DNA from: Ornithinibacillus scapharcae TW25
GTDB taxonomy: Bacteria; Bacillota; Bacilli; Bacillales; Amphibacillaceae
DNA: 64,000 bases
Assembly (NCBI RefSeq): GCF_000190475.1
Contig: NZ_AEWH01000052.1
Coordinates: forward strand, 62,001-126,000
Direction of reading: 5' to 3'
Shown here one piece after another: positions 26,881 to 35,188 of this stretch. Position 1 is the stretch's first letter; each line of letters starts with the position of its first letter. Position numbers and translations under genes: made by a program. The notes under the pieces were generated by a model that saw nothing but the letters and a program-made list of their open reading frames with translations, made no database searches and was not told where the DNA came from.

Positions 26881-27210
26881 GTGGGATTTTTAGATAATAT
26901 GATGGGAAATGCATCAGAGATAAAAAGCAGCGAAGCAGAGAAGGAAGTAAAGGATTTACTATCGGATAATGAAAGAGTTGAACATGCTTATAAGTTAATA
27001 CGTGATTTAATCATTTTCTCCAATAAAAGGTTACTATTAGTGAATAAGCAAGGTATGACTGGAAAGAAAATCGATTATCATTCTATCCCTTATAAAAACA
27101 TTACCCATTTTTCGGTTGAGACTGCAGGAACATTTGACCTAGAGGCTGAGCTTAAAATTTGGATTTCTGGTTCAAATCAACCAATCCAAAAAACTTTACA
27201 AAACAATTAA
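26881..27210 (+). CDS. Bacterial PH-domain protein, apparently frameshifted near its 3' end
   Basis: The open frame gives 109 residues (MGFLDNMMGNASEIKS...) of the bPH_1 family: LLSDNERVEHAYKLIRDLIIFSNKRLLLVNKQGMTGKKIDYHSIPYKNITHFSVETAG. It stops early after GSNQPIQKTL. If the run of six A at 27188-27193 had one more A, the frame would continue to the TAA at 27261-27263 and end FTKQLNIYKVQRVLADYVCSET, the normal end of this family. The gene is therefore either frameshifted, read through by slippage on the A run, or affected by a sequencing indel. GTG start with AGGAGGG 8 bases upstream. The family's function is not well defined. Confidence 0.85.
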   Translation: MGFLDNMMGNASEIKSSEAEKEVKDLLSDNERVEHAYKLIRDLIIFSNKRLLLVNKQGMTGKKIDYHSIPYKNITHFSVETAGTFDLEAELKIWISGSNQPIQKTLQNN

Positions 27211-27272
27211 ATATCTATAAGGTTCAACGTGTGTTAGCAGATTATGTATGTAGTGAAACTTAATTAAATATT

Positions 27273-27303
27273 AGAGCTGGTCACCAGAAGGTTGACCAGC
27301 TCT
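27273..27303. terminator. Bidirectional terminator between the PH-domain and doxX genes
   Basis: An 11-bp perfect stem (27273-27283 with 27293-27303), with T-rich sequence on both sides, lies between two converging genes. Confidence 0.8.
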
Positions 27304-27312
27304 TTATTTGAT

Positions 27313-27819
27313 TTAAGCTACAGCAACTTTTTTATTCTGCTTACCGATTGGTGTATGATTTTTAAGGAATGGGATTACCCATCTATCTAATCCAAATCGA
27401 CCTGCATTGTAACCTGCAACTACTAAGAACACTGTTAGTAATACCATTTGAGCATTTGTGCTTACTGTTCCACTGAATAGGAAGGCAAAATTCATCGTCA
27501 TACCCATTAATGCTGCAAAGTTAGTAAAGATACCTAGGATAAGGGCTAATCCTACTAATACTTCCCCCCACATTACCATAAAGCTAAATAGTTCAGCATT
27601 TGGTAGTGCAACTGTTTCGAGAAATGTTGCCCACCAGCCTTGTACTGCTGGATGATCTCCTCCTGCACTTGCTATTGCACCTTGAATAAATCCACTTGCA
27701 TCGAAACCGCCACCAGTAATCTTACCAATACCTGCTGTAATCCAAGCATAACCAATATAAATACGAATGACTGCTAGAAATCCTGCAACTACTTTATTTT
27801 CACGAATGAAGTTCAACAT
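27313..27819 (-). CDS. DoxX family membrane protein
   Basis: 168 residues with four predicted helices. DoxX features are AVIRIYIGYAWITAGIGKITGGGF in helix 1, ATFLETVALPNAELFSFMVMWGEVLVGLALILGI with the conserved EVLVG, and AGYNAGRFGLDRW near the end. Members take part in quinone or thiol redox chemistry at the membrane, but specific roles vary. GGAGATGG precedes the ATG. A TTTACA-17-TATTAT promoter and two TTCACAAT-type dyads lie upstream, suggesting a dedicated regulator. Confidence 0.87.
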   Translation of the reverse strand: MLNFIRENKVVAGFLAVIRIYIGYAWITAGIGKITGGGFDASGFIQGAIASAGGDHPAVQGWWATFLETVALPNAELFSFMVMWGEVLVGLALILGIFTNFAALMGMTMNFAFLFSGTVSTNAQMVLLTVFLVVAGYNAGRFGLDRWVIPFLKNHTPIGKQNKKVAVA

Positions 27820-27862
27820 AGAAATCCATCTCCTTATATACTATTTTCACTTGATCATTGTT

Positions 27863-27975
27863 TCACAATATATTGTGTGTTTGTTTCTTACTACACTTTG
27901 ATAATAGCATGTGAATCGAAATATGTAAATACTATCATGTGCATTATTTCACAATATCTATTACGAAATTGTGAA
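27863..27975 (-). promoter_or_regulatory. doxX promoter with two TTCACAAT dyads
   Basis: On the minus strand TTTACA (27924-27929) and TATTAT (27901-27906) are 17 bases apart. A perfect palindrome CACAATATATTGTG (27864-27877) lies downstream of the start point. A second dyad with arms TTCACAAT and ATTGTGAA, separated by 12 bases, lies upstream at about 27948-27975. The repeated half-site points to an operator pair. Confidence 0.5.
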
Positions 27976-28028
27976 CAGCGTTTAAAAGGCTAATCTATCA
28001 CGACTGGTAACCATTTTTATTTTCCATC

Positions 28029-28077
28029 TTGACAGACAAAATATCCACCGTTATACTGTGCATATATACATACACAC
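28029..28077 (+). promoter_or_regulatory. Promoter and candidate operator of the YtrA-type ABC operon
   Basis: TTGACA (28029-28034) and TATACT (28052-28057) are 17 bases apart. Directly after, TGTG...CACA (28057-28077) forms an imperfect dyad over the start point, the expected place for a YtrA-type GntR repressor. Confidence 0.6.
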
Positions 28078-28105
28078 TATAACACCAACAAAAAGGAGGT
28101 ACATC

Positions 28106-28834
28106 ATGAAGAACTGGTTAATAGCTTACCAACTAAATAAATGGGAAATAAAAGAATCCATGGTTTCAATTTTATTTACCTATTTGGCTACCATTGTTTT
28201 TTTTGCATTTTTTATAAAAGAAATGCCTTCTTACTTAGACAACGGAACGATATTGTTTGACCTATTATTCCTATTAGTTTTCGGTGCTTCTCCTTTATTC
28301 CCGAAACCTAAACGCTTTGAAACACAGCATTTACAGGGGAACTTCTTAGTTTCACCGATAGTCCTTTTACAAAAACAACTTCCAATTCAACACGATGTTA
28401 TCACTAAAGGAAGAATATTGATACATAGCGTTTATACATTACCTATCCTTCTAATATGTTTATCTGGTTTATATGTTATGACACCACTTCAAGATATCTT
28501 GACCATTGGATCCTATATTTCTTTTGCAACCATGTGGTTATCCTTTTCATTTTATATGGGGTATATCATTCCGAGATTATCGATTGGAGCGAGAGGATTT
28601 TGGACCACTAATTCAGGATTTAGCATTGTAATAACGGTAATAGTAGCCCTTGTGTTTTTAGGACTATCGTTTGAGTATGTGTTATTTGAAAATGGAATTG
28701 TCTATTGGACCATTATGTTTGCGAAAGAATCTCCCCTATTCTCTGCGACTGTTTCTATTATGTTAGCTTTTATAGGCTATCGATATTGGAAGTATAAGAT
28801 GCTTAAGACACTTCGAACAATTATGTATAGTTAG
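28106..28834 (+). CDS. Multi-spanning membrane protein of the ABC operon (paralogue 1)
   Basis: 242 residues from ATG 28106 (MKNWLIAYQLNKWEIKESM), with AAGGAGGT 5 bases upstream; the upstream in-frame ATG at 28058 lies in the promoter. About six predicted helices, no cytoplasmic ATPase. It resembles the next gene in length, helix spacing and shared segments (LFPKPKRFETQ here, WFRPKELQIQK there; VSPIVLLQKQLPI and ASPLTIMNLQLPI), so the two arose by duplication. It is probably an ABC-2-like permease subunit or an accessory membrane protein. No named family recognised. Confidence 0.8.
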   Translation: MKNWLIAYQLNKWEIKESMVSILFTYLATIVFFAFFIKEMPSYLDNGTILFDLLFLLVFGASPLFPKPKRFETQHLQGNFLVSPIVLLQKQLPIQHDVITKGRILIHSVYTLPILLICLSGLYVMTPLQDILTIGSYISFATMWLSFSFYMGYIIPRLSIGARGFWTTNSGFSIVITVIVALVFLGLSFEYVLFENGIVYWTIMFAKESPLFSATVSIMLAFIGYRYWKYKMLKTLRTIMYS

Positions 28835-28846
28835 GAGGATAACAAC

Positions 28847-29572
28847 ATGCAAAAAGATATTAAACGTGCATTACAAATCATGAAGCCAGAATTAAAAATC
28901 TTAAGGATAAGTTACTTTTGGATTTTTCTATTCTACACGTTATATACCATCTTGTTTATTTTTGGAATAGATGCTCAAAAAAACCGCTTTGCTGGTTTGG
29001 ATATATTTTTCGTTATGCTGTTTATCTTTGGCCCTCTTTGGTTCAGACCTAAGGAGTTACAAATACAGAAGCCAAATGGTGATGTCTGGGCATCTCCTTT
29101 AACCATTATGAATTTGCAACTTCCTATCAAGAGAAATATTATCGTACTAAAATCTATTATCTTTTATTTCTTAGGATCATTTCCATTTCAACTGTATATG
29201 TTTGTGATTCTATATTCGTTCAGTCCAGAAATTCGGACTGAACTGGACCTTATTTCTTATCTATCATTTGCAATTATATGGCTTTCGTTTGGAATTTACT
29301 TTGGATTTAGCTCCTTACCAATAGAGGTTGGCTATAAAATGAAAAGCAGTGTGCTAAACACCATCCTCTCATTATTATTATTAGGTGCAATCGTTGTAAT
29401 CATAATCGTATTCCCATTCTACTTTACCTATGGAATAGTCGAATGGACGATTATCTTTGCCATAAAATGGCCTATCATTTCAGCTGTTATTTCGATATTT
29501 GCAGCAATCATTGGATATTACTACTGGAAGAATAAAATGCTTAAACTAATTAAACAAGCAGATTTCCAATAG
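28847..29572 (+). CDS. Multi-spanning membrane protein of the ABC operon (paralogue 2)
   Basis: 241 residues, about six helices, and a tandem paralogue of the preceding gene. The conserved centre FGPLWFRPKELQIQKPNGDVWASPLTIMNLQLPIKRN is followed by hydrophobic pairs and ends with GYYYWKNKMLKLI, which mirrors GYRYWKYKMLKTL at the end of paralogue 1. It starts 12 bases after its neighbour with AGGAGG upstream. The pair could form a heterodimeric permease for the ATPase encoded at 29993. Confidence 0.8.
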   Translation: MQKDIKRALQIMKPELKILRISYFWIFLFYTLYTILFIFGIDAQKNRFAGLDIFFVMLFIFGPLWFRPKELQIQKPNGDVWASPLTIMNLQLPIKRNIIVLKSIIFYFLGSFPFQLYMFVILYSFSPEIRTELDLISYLSFAIIWLSFGIYFGFSSLPIEVGYKMKSSVLNTILSLLLLGAIVVIIIVFPFYFTYGIVEWTIIFAIKWPIISAVISIFAAIIGYYYWKNKMLKLIKQADFQ

Positions 29573-29589
29573 AGGAAGGAGTGTTAGCT

Positions 29590-29991
29590 TTGGAACTACC
29601 AATACGGATTTCAAAGGATTCAAGAGAGCCTATTTATCACCAAATTGTCAATCAATTTAAGGCTTTAATTGCCGGTGGACATTTAGCCGCAGGTACACCA
29701 CTTCCTTCTATTCGAGTGCTATCTAAGGATCTCGAAATCAGTATCATTACAACAAGAAGAGCTTATCAGGACTTAGAAGTACAAGGATTTATTAAAACAC
29801 TCCAAGGAAAAGGAACATTTGTAGCTGATGTTTCGGAGGATTTAAAACAAGATGTCAAGGTAACGTCTGTTCACAACATATTGGAAAACGCAGTGCAAAC
29901 ATCACTTAGCTTTGATTATAGCGTACAACAGGTAAAAGAAATATTCCTTGAAATATTAGAGAGTTATGAAAGTAAGAAAGGAGATAACTAA
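29590..29991 (+). CDS. GntR family regulator, YtrA subfamily
   Basis: 133 residues from TTG 29590, chosen because AAGGAG sits 8 bases upstream and the protein then starts MELPIRISKDSREPIYHQIV, the usual opening of the subfamily. A winged helix (AAGTPLPSIRVLSKDLEISIITTRRAYQDLEVQGFIKTLQGKGTFVAD) is followed by only a short helical C-terminus, typical of YtrA. Such proteins repress their own ABC operon and often respond to cell-wall-active antibiotics. Placement inside the operon after the two membrane genes is unusual, since YtrA is often first. Confidence 0.88.
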   Translation: MELPIRISKDSREPIYHQIVNQFKALIAGGHLAAGTPLPSIRVLSKDLEISIITTRRAYQDLEVQGFIKTLQGKGTFVADVSEDLKQDVKVTSVHNILENAVQTSLSFDYSVQQVKEIFLEILESYESKKGDN

Positions 29992-29992
29992 G

Positions 29993-30886
29993 ATGAATCC
30001 AATTCTATATATCCGAGACTTAGAGAAAACAATTGATGACTTTCATCTAGGACCACTAGACCTATCTATTGAGCAAGGAACCATTACCGCATTAGTAGGA
30101 AATAACGGATCTGGAAAAAGTACGTTGTTAAAGTTAATCATGAACCTAGTTAAACCAGATAAAGGTAATATTAAAGTTCATAACACGTTAGTCCATGGTG
30201 ATAATGAAAGTTGGAAAGAGCTTGTAGCCTACCAGCCCCAAAAAATAATTGGTTGGGATCCGTTTACTGGTTATACCTTAAAGAATCTCATCGCACCTCT
30301 TTACCCTAATTGGGACGACAAGCAATTTCAAAAGATAGTTGAGATTTTTGACATTCCGCTTCACAAAAAATTTGGGAAATTATCACAAGGTGTTCAACAA
30401 AAGCTAAACCTAGCTCTTACTATTCCTAGGAATGCTTCTCTATTAATCTTAGATGAGCCGACCTCCTATATGGATATACCTTCTAAAAAGCTATTAATTG
30501 ATTTATTAGTCGATTGGATGGAGCCTGGTAATCGTTCCATTATCATTTCTAGTCATCAAATTGATGATATTAGGAAACTTTCCGATTACTTATACGTATT
30601 ACATAACGGGAAAAAAATTGGTCACTTTGAAAAAGAAGAGCTGGTTGAAAACTATGCCCGTTATTGGTTGTCCAGTAAAGCGCCAAACAACATTCCTGGA
30701 GAAGTCTCTCGAGAAGATGGAGTTCTTATTTCTAGTAATCCTGAGGAGACGGAAGCATATTTAGTCGAACATAACATCAGGTGGACTAATCGAAGTTCTT
30801 TGGAAATAGAAGATGTCATCACCCTTTTATTATCCAAAAATAATACTATAGGAGGAAGTCAGCATGGAAGTCATGTTAACAGTTGA
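29993..30886 (+). CDS. ABC transporter ATP-binding protein (YtrB-like)
   Basis: 297 residues from ATG 29993 with AAAGGAG upstream, one base after the regulator stop. Walker A VGNNGSGKSTLLKL, a variant signature KLSQGVQQKLNLAL (SQGVQQ in place of LSGGQ), Walker B LLILDEPTSYMD and the switch His in ISSHQIDDI. The shortened signature is common in the YtrB/EcsA-like exporter group. It pairs with the two membrane proteins upstream, and its end overlaps the next ATPase gene by 23 bases. Confidence 0.9.
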   Translation: MNPILYIRDLEKTIDDFHLGPLDLSIEQGTITALVGNNGSGKSTLLKLIMNLVKPDKGNIKVHNTLVHGDNESWKELVAYQPQKIIGWDPFTGYTLKNLIAPLYPNWDDKQFQKIVEIFDIPLHKKFGKLSQGVQQKLNLALTIPRNASLLILDEPTSYMDIPSKKLLIDLLVDWMEPGNRSIIISSHQIDDIRKLSDYLYVLHNGKKIGHFEKEELVENYARYWLSSKAPNNIPGEVSREDGVLISSNPEETEAYLVEHNIRWTNRSSLEIEDVITLLLSKNNTIGGSQHGSHVNS

Positions 30887-31796
30887 TAATCTTGAAAAAT
30901 CCTTTAAAGACAAAAAAGCATTAAAGGGAATATCCTTTGAAGTAAGAAAAGGGGAAATCATGGCCATATTAGGCCCTAACGGAGCAGGAAAATCTACTAC
31001 CATCCGTAATATTATGGGAATCATGTATCCAGACTCAGGATCAATCAAATTCCATAATCATCAAGGGAAGGAAATACCTCGAAATAAGATTGGCTATTTA
31101 CCCGAAGAACGCGGATTATACAAAAACGTAAAAGTTATGGATATCCTTCTTTATCTTGCAGACTTGAAAGATTATCCACAAGATAAGGCGAAGGAACGCA
31201 TCCTGATGTACCTCAAGAAATTTGATTTAGAGGGAAAAGAAAAGGTCTCTATTGAAGAACTATCAAAGGGGATGGGACAGAAAGTACAGTTTATCGGCTC
31301 CATCCTTCATGAACCAGAGCTATTAATCTTAGATGAACCTTTTTCTGGTCTTGATCCGGTTAGTCAGGAATTATTTAAAGAAGAGATTCGTAGTTTAGCT
31401 GACAAAGGCACTGCCATTCTACTATCCTCTCACCAAATGAATCTAGTAGAAGAAATGTGTGATCGGTTATTTATGATTCAAAACGGACAAAAGGTTATCT
31501 ATGGAACGTTAGACGAAGTAAAAACAAAGTATGCTAATTTTAAATGTACTATCCGAGGTAAGAATAACCTTGCTGATTTAGAAGCTATTCCAATGGTTCA
31601 ACGAGTAGAGGAAAAAGACGAAACCACTGTCCTTTACTTAGACCAAGCTGTCAATCCTACCAGTTGGCTTAAGAGCTTACCTGATTCGATAAATGTTCAG
31701 GAATTAAAGATTAACCGTATATCTCTTCATGAAATATTTATCGATATCGCAACGAATAAAAACTTAATTCAAGAGGCAGGTGATTCAAATGCGTAA
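30864..31796 (+). CDS. ABC transporter ATP-binding protein (NatA/YhaQ-like)
   Basis: 310 residues, ATG 30864 with AGGAGG upstream. Walker A LGPNGAGKSTTIRNIMG, signature ELSKGMGQKVQFIGS, Walker B LLILDEPFSGLDP and SSHQMNLVEEMCDR. The C-terminal 80 residues form the extra domain of NatA/YhaQ-type ATPases. With the ABC-2 permease that follows it matches the YhaQ-YhaP/NatAB layout, linked to export of Na+ or toxic compounds. The gene starts inside the previous one and overlaps the next by a few codons. Confidence 0.9.
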   Translation: MEVMLTVDNLEKSFKDKKALKGISFEVRKGEIMAILGPNGAGKSTTIRNIMGIMYPDSGSIKFHNHQGKEIPRNKIGYLPEERGLYKNVKVMDILLYLADLKDYPQDKAKERILMYLKKFDLEGKEKVSIEELSKGMGQKVQFIGSILHEPELLILDEPFSGLDPVSQELFKEEIRSLADKGTAILLSSHQMNLVEEMCDRLFMIQNGQKVIYGTLDEVKTKYANFKCTIRGKNNLADLEAIPMVQRVEEKDETTVLYLDQAVNPTSWLKSLPDSINVQELKINRISLHEIFIDIATNKNLIQEAGDSNA

Positions 31797-33015
31797 TTCC
31801 ATGAAAATAGCTAAATGGGAAATTAAGCGAAACTTGAAAAATAAATCATTTGTAATTGGGCTTTTCTTAACACCACTTCTGATCCTTGGATTTGGATTTT
31901 TAGGAAGTTTATTTGACTCTGATGATGAACCAGAAGAAACAACAGTCTTTGTAAATGATCAACTAGAGATTTATGATATGTTAGCGGAAACCGTTGCGCA
32001 ATATGACCTCGAATGGGAAATCCACCAAACTAAATTGGCGGAAGATGCCATCCAAGATGAATTAGAAAATGGCGAGAACACAGCTTATATTTTCCTTAAT
32101 GAAGAATCCATGGAAAATGGAGTCATTCCAGTTTATACAACAGATGAGATTGATTCTAGCTTTAGTACTAGTGTCCAACTTCTAGCAAACCCGTTACAAC
32201 AGGTTAGAATCGCACAACTTAATCTAACAGATGAAGAAATAGCAATCATTTCAAGTGGTGTGGTATTTGAGGAAACAAGTGCTGAGGATTATCATGCGTC
32301 AGGTGAACAGTCTACCATCGAAGAAAATCCACTTGAGAAGCTTGTACCAGGACTATTTGCTGGAGTAATCTTATTTGCTATAGTCATTACAGGTATGATG
32401 ATTTTCCAAAGTGCTTCCCAAGAGAAAAAAGATAAAATTGCAGAAATCATCCTATCTTCTGTGACGCCTGGAGAGTTAATGAATGGTAAAATCATTGGAT
32501 ATTTTGTTCTTGGAATCATCCAAGTAGTCGTTTTATTAGTATTTGTTATACCATTTGCAGTAACAAAAATTGATGAACCGATAATAGAGTACTTGCTTGT
32601 ACCGGAAACATTATTACTAGTATTAATTGCCGTACTAGGGTACTTATTATTCGCTGCCATTTTCGTTGGTATCGGTGCTACAATGGCTGATATGTCTACT
32701 AGTGGTAACTTCCAAGGTTTAGTCATGATGCTACCATTCCTATCGTTTGCGTTAATTGGTCCTGTTTTAGGCGACCCGAGTGGAATCATTGCGAAAGTTG
32801 CATCTTATATTCCATTTACATCACCTGGGGTTCTCATTATGCGATTAACGGTATTAGAAGAGTGGCCATGGGTCGAGATTGCTATTGCAGTTGCTGTACT
32901 AATCGTTAGTATCTTGCTATTTATGAAGTTAGCAGGAAAAATATTTAAGGTCGGGATTTTAATGTATGGTAAGAATGCTACTCCAGGTGAAATCTGGAAG
33001 TGGATCCGTTCGTAA
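31789..33015 (+). CDS. ABC-2 type permease (NatB/YhaP-like)
   Basis: 408 residues from ATG 31789 (MRNSMKIAKWEIKRNLKNKSF), favoured over GTG 31780 by AGGTGA at 5 bases. One N-terminal helix, a large extracellular domain (about 45-180, acidic), then five or six helices beginning near LVPGLFAGVILFAIVITGMM and containing the ABC-2 motif EKKDKIAEIILSSVTPGELMNGKIIGY. Partner of the preceding ATPase. Last gene of the operon, ending at a hairpin. Confidence 0.9.
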   Translation: MRNSMKIAKWEIKRNLKNKSFVIGLFLTPLLILGFGFLGSLFDSDDEPEETTVFVNDQLEIYDMLAETVAQYDLEWEIHQTKLAEDAIQDELENGENTAYIFLNEESMENGVIPVYTTDEIDSSFSTSVQLLANPLQQVRIAQLNLTDEEIAIISSGVVFEETSAEDYHASGEQSTIEENPLEKLVPGLFAGVILFAIVITGMMIFQSASQEKKDKIAEIILSSVTPGELMNGKIIGYFVLGIIQVVVLLVFVIPFAVTKIDEPIIEYLLVPETLLLVLIAVLGYLLFAAIFVGIGATMADMSTSGNFQGLVMMLPFLSFALIGPVLGDPSGIIAKVASYIPFTSPGVLIMRLTVLEEWPWVEIAIAVAVLIVSILLFMKLAGKIFKVGILMYGKNATPGEIWKWIRS

Positions 33016-33033
33016 AGTTGATTAAACATGATG

Positions 33034-33062
33034 TGCCTAACCCCCCTTATGGCGGTTAGGCA
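33034..33062. terminator. Hairpin between converging ABC permease and SDR genes
   Basis: TGCCTAACC (33034-33042) pairs with GGTTAGGCA (33054-33062). The T tracts are weak but the position between convergent genes fits a shared terminator. Confidence 0.65.
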
Positions 33063-33077
33063 TATTTATATTGATTG

Positions 33078-33854
33078 CTACTGTGCTGTATACCCTCCGT
33101 CAAGTACCACTGCTTGTCCTGTTACACCTCTTGCTTGATCACTGGAAAGGAAAAGTACATAATTTGCTATTTCTTCTACATCTAACAATCTTTTTTGTGG
33201 TACAAGTGGGTAGATTACTTCTTCTAACACTCTTTCTAATGCAACACCTTTCGTTCTAGCAAGATCCTGTAGTTGATTCCGTACTAGTACTGTATCGACA
33301 TAACCAGGACAAATCGCATTAACCGTTATTCCATGTTCAGCAGCTTCCAATGCTGAGACCTTTGTTAATCCAATCAACCCATGTTTGGCACTGTTATACG
33401 CAGCCTTGCCAGCAAAACCAATCAACCCATTAATAGAAGCCATATTGATTATTCTTCCTGATTTATGTTTCTTCATAGTAGGTAGAATATGTTTGGTTGT
33501 GATAAACGGGGCAACTAACATCATATTTATCATCTTCTCAAATACTTCTGTTGGGAACTCCTCTATTGGTGAAACGAATTGCATACCTGCATTATTTATT
33601 AACACATCTAGACGCCCATATCTTTCAACCGTTTGATTTAGAGCATTCACAATTTGTTCTTCACGTAGCACATCACACTCCATCCCTATCACATCATTGC
33701 CTTCTTCTTTTAGACTTGATACAGCTTCTGTTAACTTATCTGTATTGATATCTGTGAGGACCACTTTTGCTCCTTGTTTTGCAAATTCCTTTCCTATCGC
33801 AAACCCAATGCCACTTGCTGCACCTGTTATAAATATTATTTTGTCAAGAACCAT
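33078..33854 (-). CDS. 3-Hydroxybutyrate dehydrogenase (short-chain dehydrogenase)
   Basis: 258 residues of the classical SDR type: the NAD-binding TGAASGIG (about 10-17), DINTDKL after beta 2 (an Asp that favours NAD), NNAG (LINNAGMQFVSPIEEFP), Ser in NMASINGLIGF and the catalytic Tyr-x-x-x-Lys in AAYNSAKHGLIGLTK. The NAGMQFVSPIEEFP stretch and the HGITVNAICPGYVDTVLVRNQL block are characteristic of D-3-hydroxybutyrate dehydrogenases. It converts 3-hydroxybutyrate to acetoacetate. No CoA-transferase or thiolase is adjacent; a thiolase lies in the paa cluster 19 kb away. Confidence 0.9.
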   Translation of the reverse strand: MVLDKIIFITGAASGIGFAIGKEFAKQGAKVVLTDINTDKLTEAVSSLKEEGNDVIGMECDVLREEQIVNALNQTVERYGRLDVLINNAGMQFVSPIEEFPTEVFEKMINMMLVAPFITTKHILPTMKKHKSGRIINMASINGLIGFAGKAAYNSAKHGLIGLTKVSALEAAEHGITVNAICPGYVDTVLVRNQLQDLARTKGVALERVLEEVIYPLVPQKRLLDVEEIANYVLFLSSDQARGVTGQAVVLDGGYTAQ

Positions 33855-34028
33855 TTTTCTCCCTCCATTTCCATACTCATTTATGTGTTATTTATGTAAT
33901 AAATTCCTATCTTATTAATTCGACAACGGTTAGTACATCCCTGCTAAAATTACTTGATAATAGTTTGTTTAAAAAATTGTATTTTAGGAAAATCTTACAT
34001 TGGAATACTTTCTTTTAAGGAGAAAAAT

Positions 34029-34871
34029 ATGAACTACCTTCGAATTAATACCCTTTTCCTTACTTTCTTACTCAGCTTTGTACTAACCGATTCCACTACC
34101 AACGCCAAATCTGGACAGACGTTTGAAGTAAACGCTGACTATTTAATTGTACGGAGCGCTCCATCTCCTGAGGCGGATATTATTGGTAAGCTCAATAGAG
34201 GAAGTAAAGTGAGAATATTCCAGGAAGATTCTGGTTGGGTTCAGACATACTTTAAAGGCAAGGCGGTATGGGTGTCCTCACAATACCTATCACCACTTCA
34301 AAAAGAAGAACAAGAAGTTTTCTTCCCAAATGGGTTATTAGCTGGTTACACCATTGTAATCGACCCCGGTCATGGTGGAAAGGATCCTGGCGCGATTGGC
34401 CAAAATGGGATAATGGAAAAGGAGCTAATATTAGAAACTTCCTTAATTATTGCCGAAAAAATCCGTGAATCTGGTGGTAATGTGATTCTAACGAGAGCTG
34501 ACGACAGCTTCGTTTCGTTAAAGAATCGTGTATTAATCAGTAATCAACATGAAGTAGATGCCTTTATTAGTATTCATTTCAATGCCTATTCTGCTGACTA
34601 TGTTGGAGGAATCAATACGTATTATTATAAAAATGGTCGTAGGCTAGCCAACATTGTCCAAAAGAGGCTCTCAGAAGAAGTTTCCCTGCGAAATCGCGGT
34701 GTCATTCAGGATAATTATCGTGTGTTACGTGATAACAAACACCCCGCTATCTTAATTGAACTAGGGTTTATCACCAACACAACAGAACTAGCAACCATAC
34801 AATCCCAAACCTACCAAGACAATGTCGCACGAGGAATAACCATAGGACTAATCGAATACTTCATGAAATAA
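34029..34871 (+). CDS. Secreted N-acetylmuramoyl-L-alanine amidase with SH3b domain
   Basis: 280 residues from ATG 34029 (AAGGAG 6 bases upstream); the upstream part of the open frame lies in the promoter region. A signal peptide (LRINTLFLTFLLSFVLTDSTTNA) is followed by a bacterial SH3 domain (ADYLIVRSAPSPEADIIGKLNRGSKVRIF, about 35-90). The Amidase_3 domain carries zinc ligands in DPGHGG, MEKE and SIHFNA and the catalytic Glu in ILIELGFITN. It cleaves the MurNAc-L-Ala bond in peptidoglycan, probably for cell separation or spore-related lysis. Confidence 0.93.
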   Translation: MNYLRINTLFLTFLLSFVLTDSTTNAKSGQTFEVNADYLIVRSAPSPEADIIGKLNRGSKVRIFQEDSGWVQTYFKGKAVWVSSQYLSPLQKEEQEVFFPNGLLAGYTIVIDPGHGGKDPGAIGQNGIMEKELILETSLIIAEKIRESGGNVILTRADDSFVSLKNRVLISNQHEVDAFISIHFNAYSADYVGGINTYYYKNGRRLANIVQKRLSEEVSLRNRGVIQDNYRVLRDNKHPAILIELGFITNTTELATIQSQTYQDNVARGITIGLIEYFMK

Positions 34872-34873
34872 GC

Positions 34874-35030
34874 GGGGACAGGGGGACAGGTTTTGTCCCA
34901 CCGCCCCCAAACTATATTTCGCTGATATATGATATGTTTTCGCTGATAAATCATGATATTCGCTGATATCTTATGGCCACCCGCTGATATATCTGAATAA
35001 TAGCTGATATAGTAGATCTAACCGCCGATG
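34874..35030. repeat. Spacer with a GGGGACAGG hairpin and five degenerate GCTGATAT repeats
   Basis: Immediately after the amidase stop, GGGGACAGGGGGACAGG...TTTTGTCCC (34874-34899) can fold into a hairpin. Next come copies of (T)CGCTGATAT at 34919-34928, 34940-34948, 34960-34969, 34982-34990 and 35002-35010, spaced about 18-22 bases, with a decayed sixth (CCGCCGATG, about 35022-35030). Such GCTGATAT strings recur between genes in Bacillaceae and are of unknown function. No gene is visible up to 35188. Confidence 0.6.
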
Positions 35031-35188
35031 CTTTGCAATCTTCTCGTTCAAGTCCAACGCTAACAACTACTTGCACCTCAACCACATTCTCTTCATATAT
35101 AGATTATCCCGATTAACTAGTATTTTTTTATATTTCCTAAAGCTTTGTTATAATGATGGCAGAAAACACGTTAAAGAGAGGTAATCGA

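Noticed and set aside
34919-35010. Reading the GCTGATAT string as a CRISPR array
   Set aside because: Repeat units are only about 9 bases and degenerate, the spacing is too short, and no cas genes are present.
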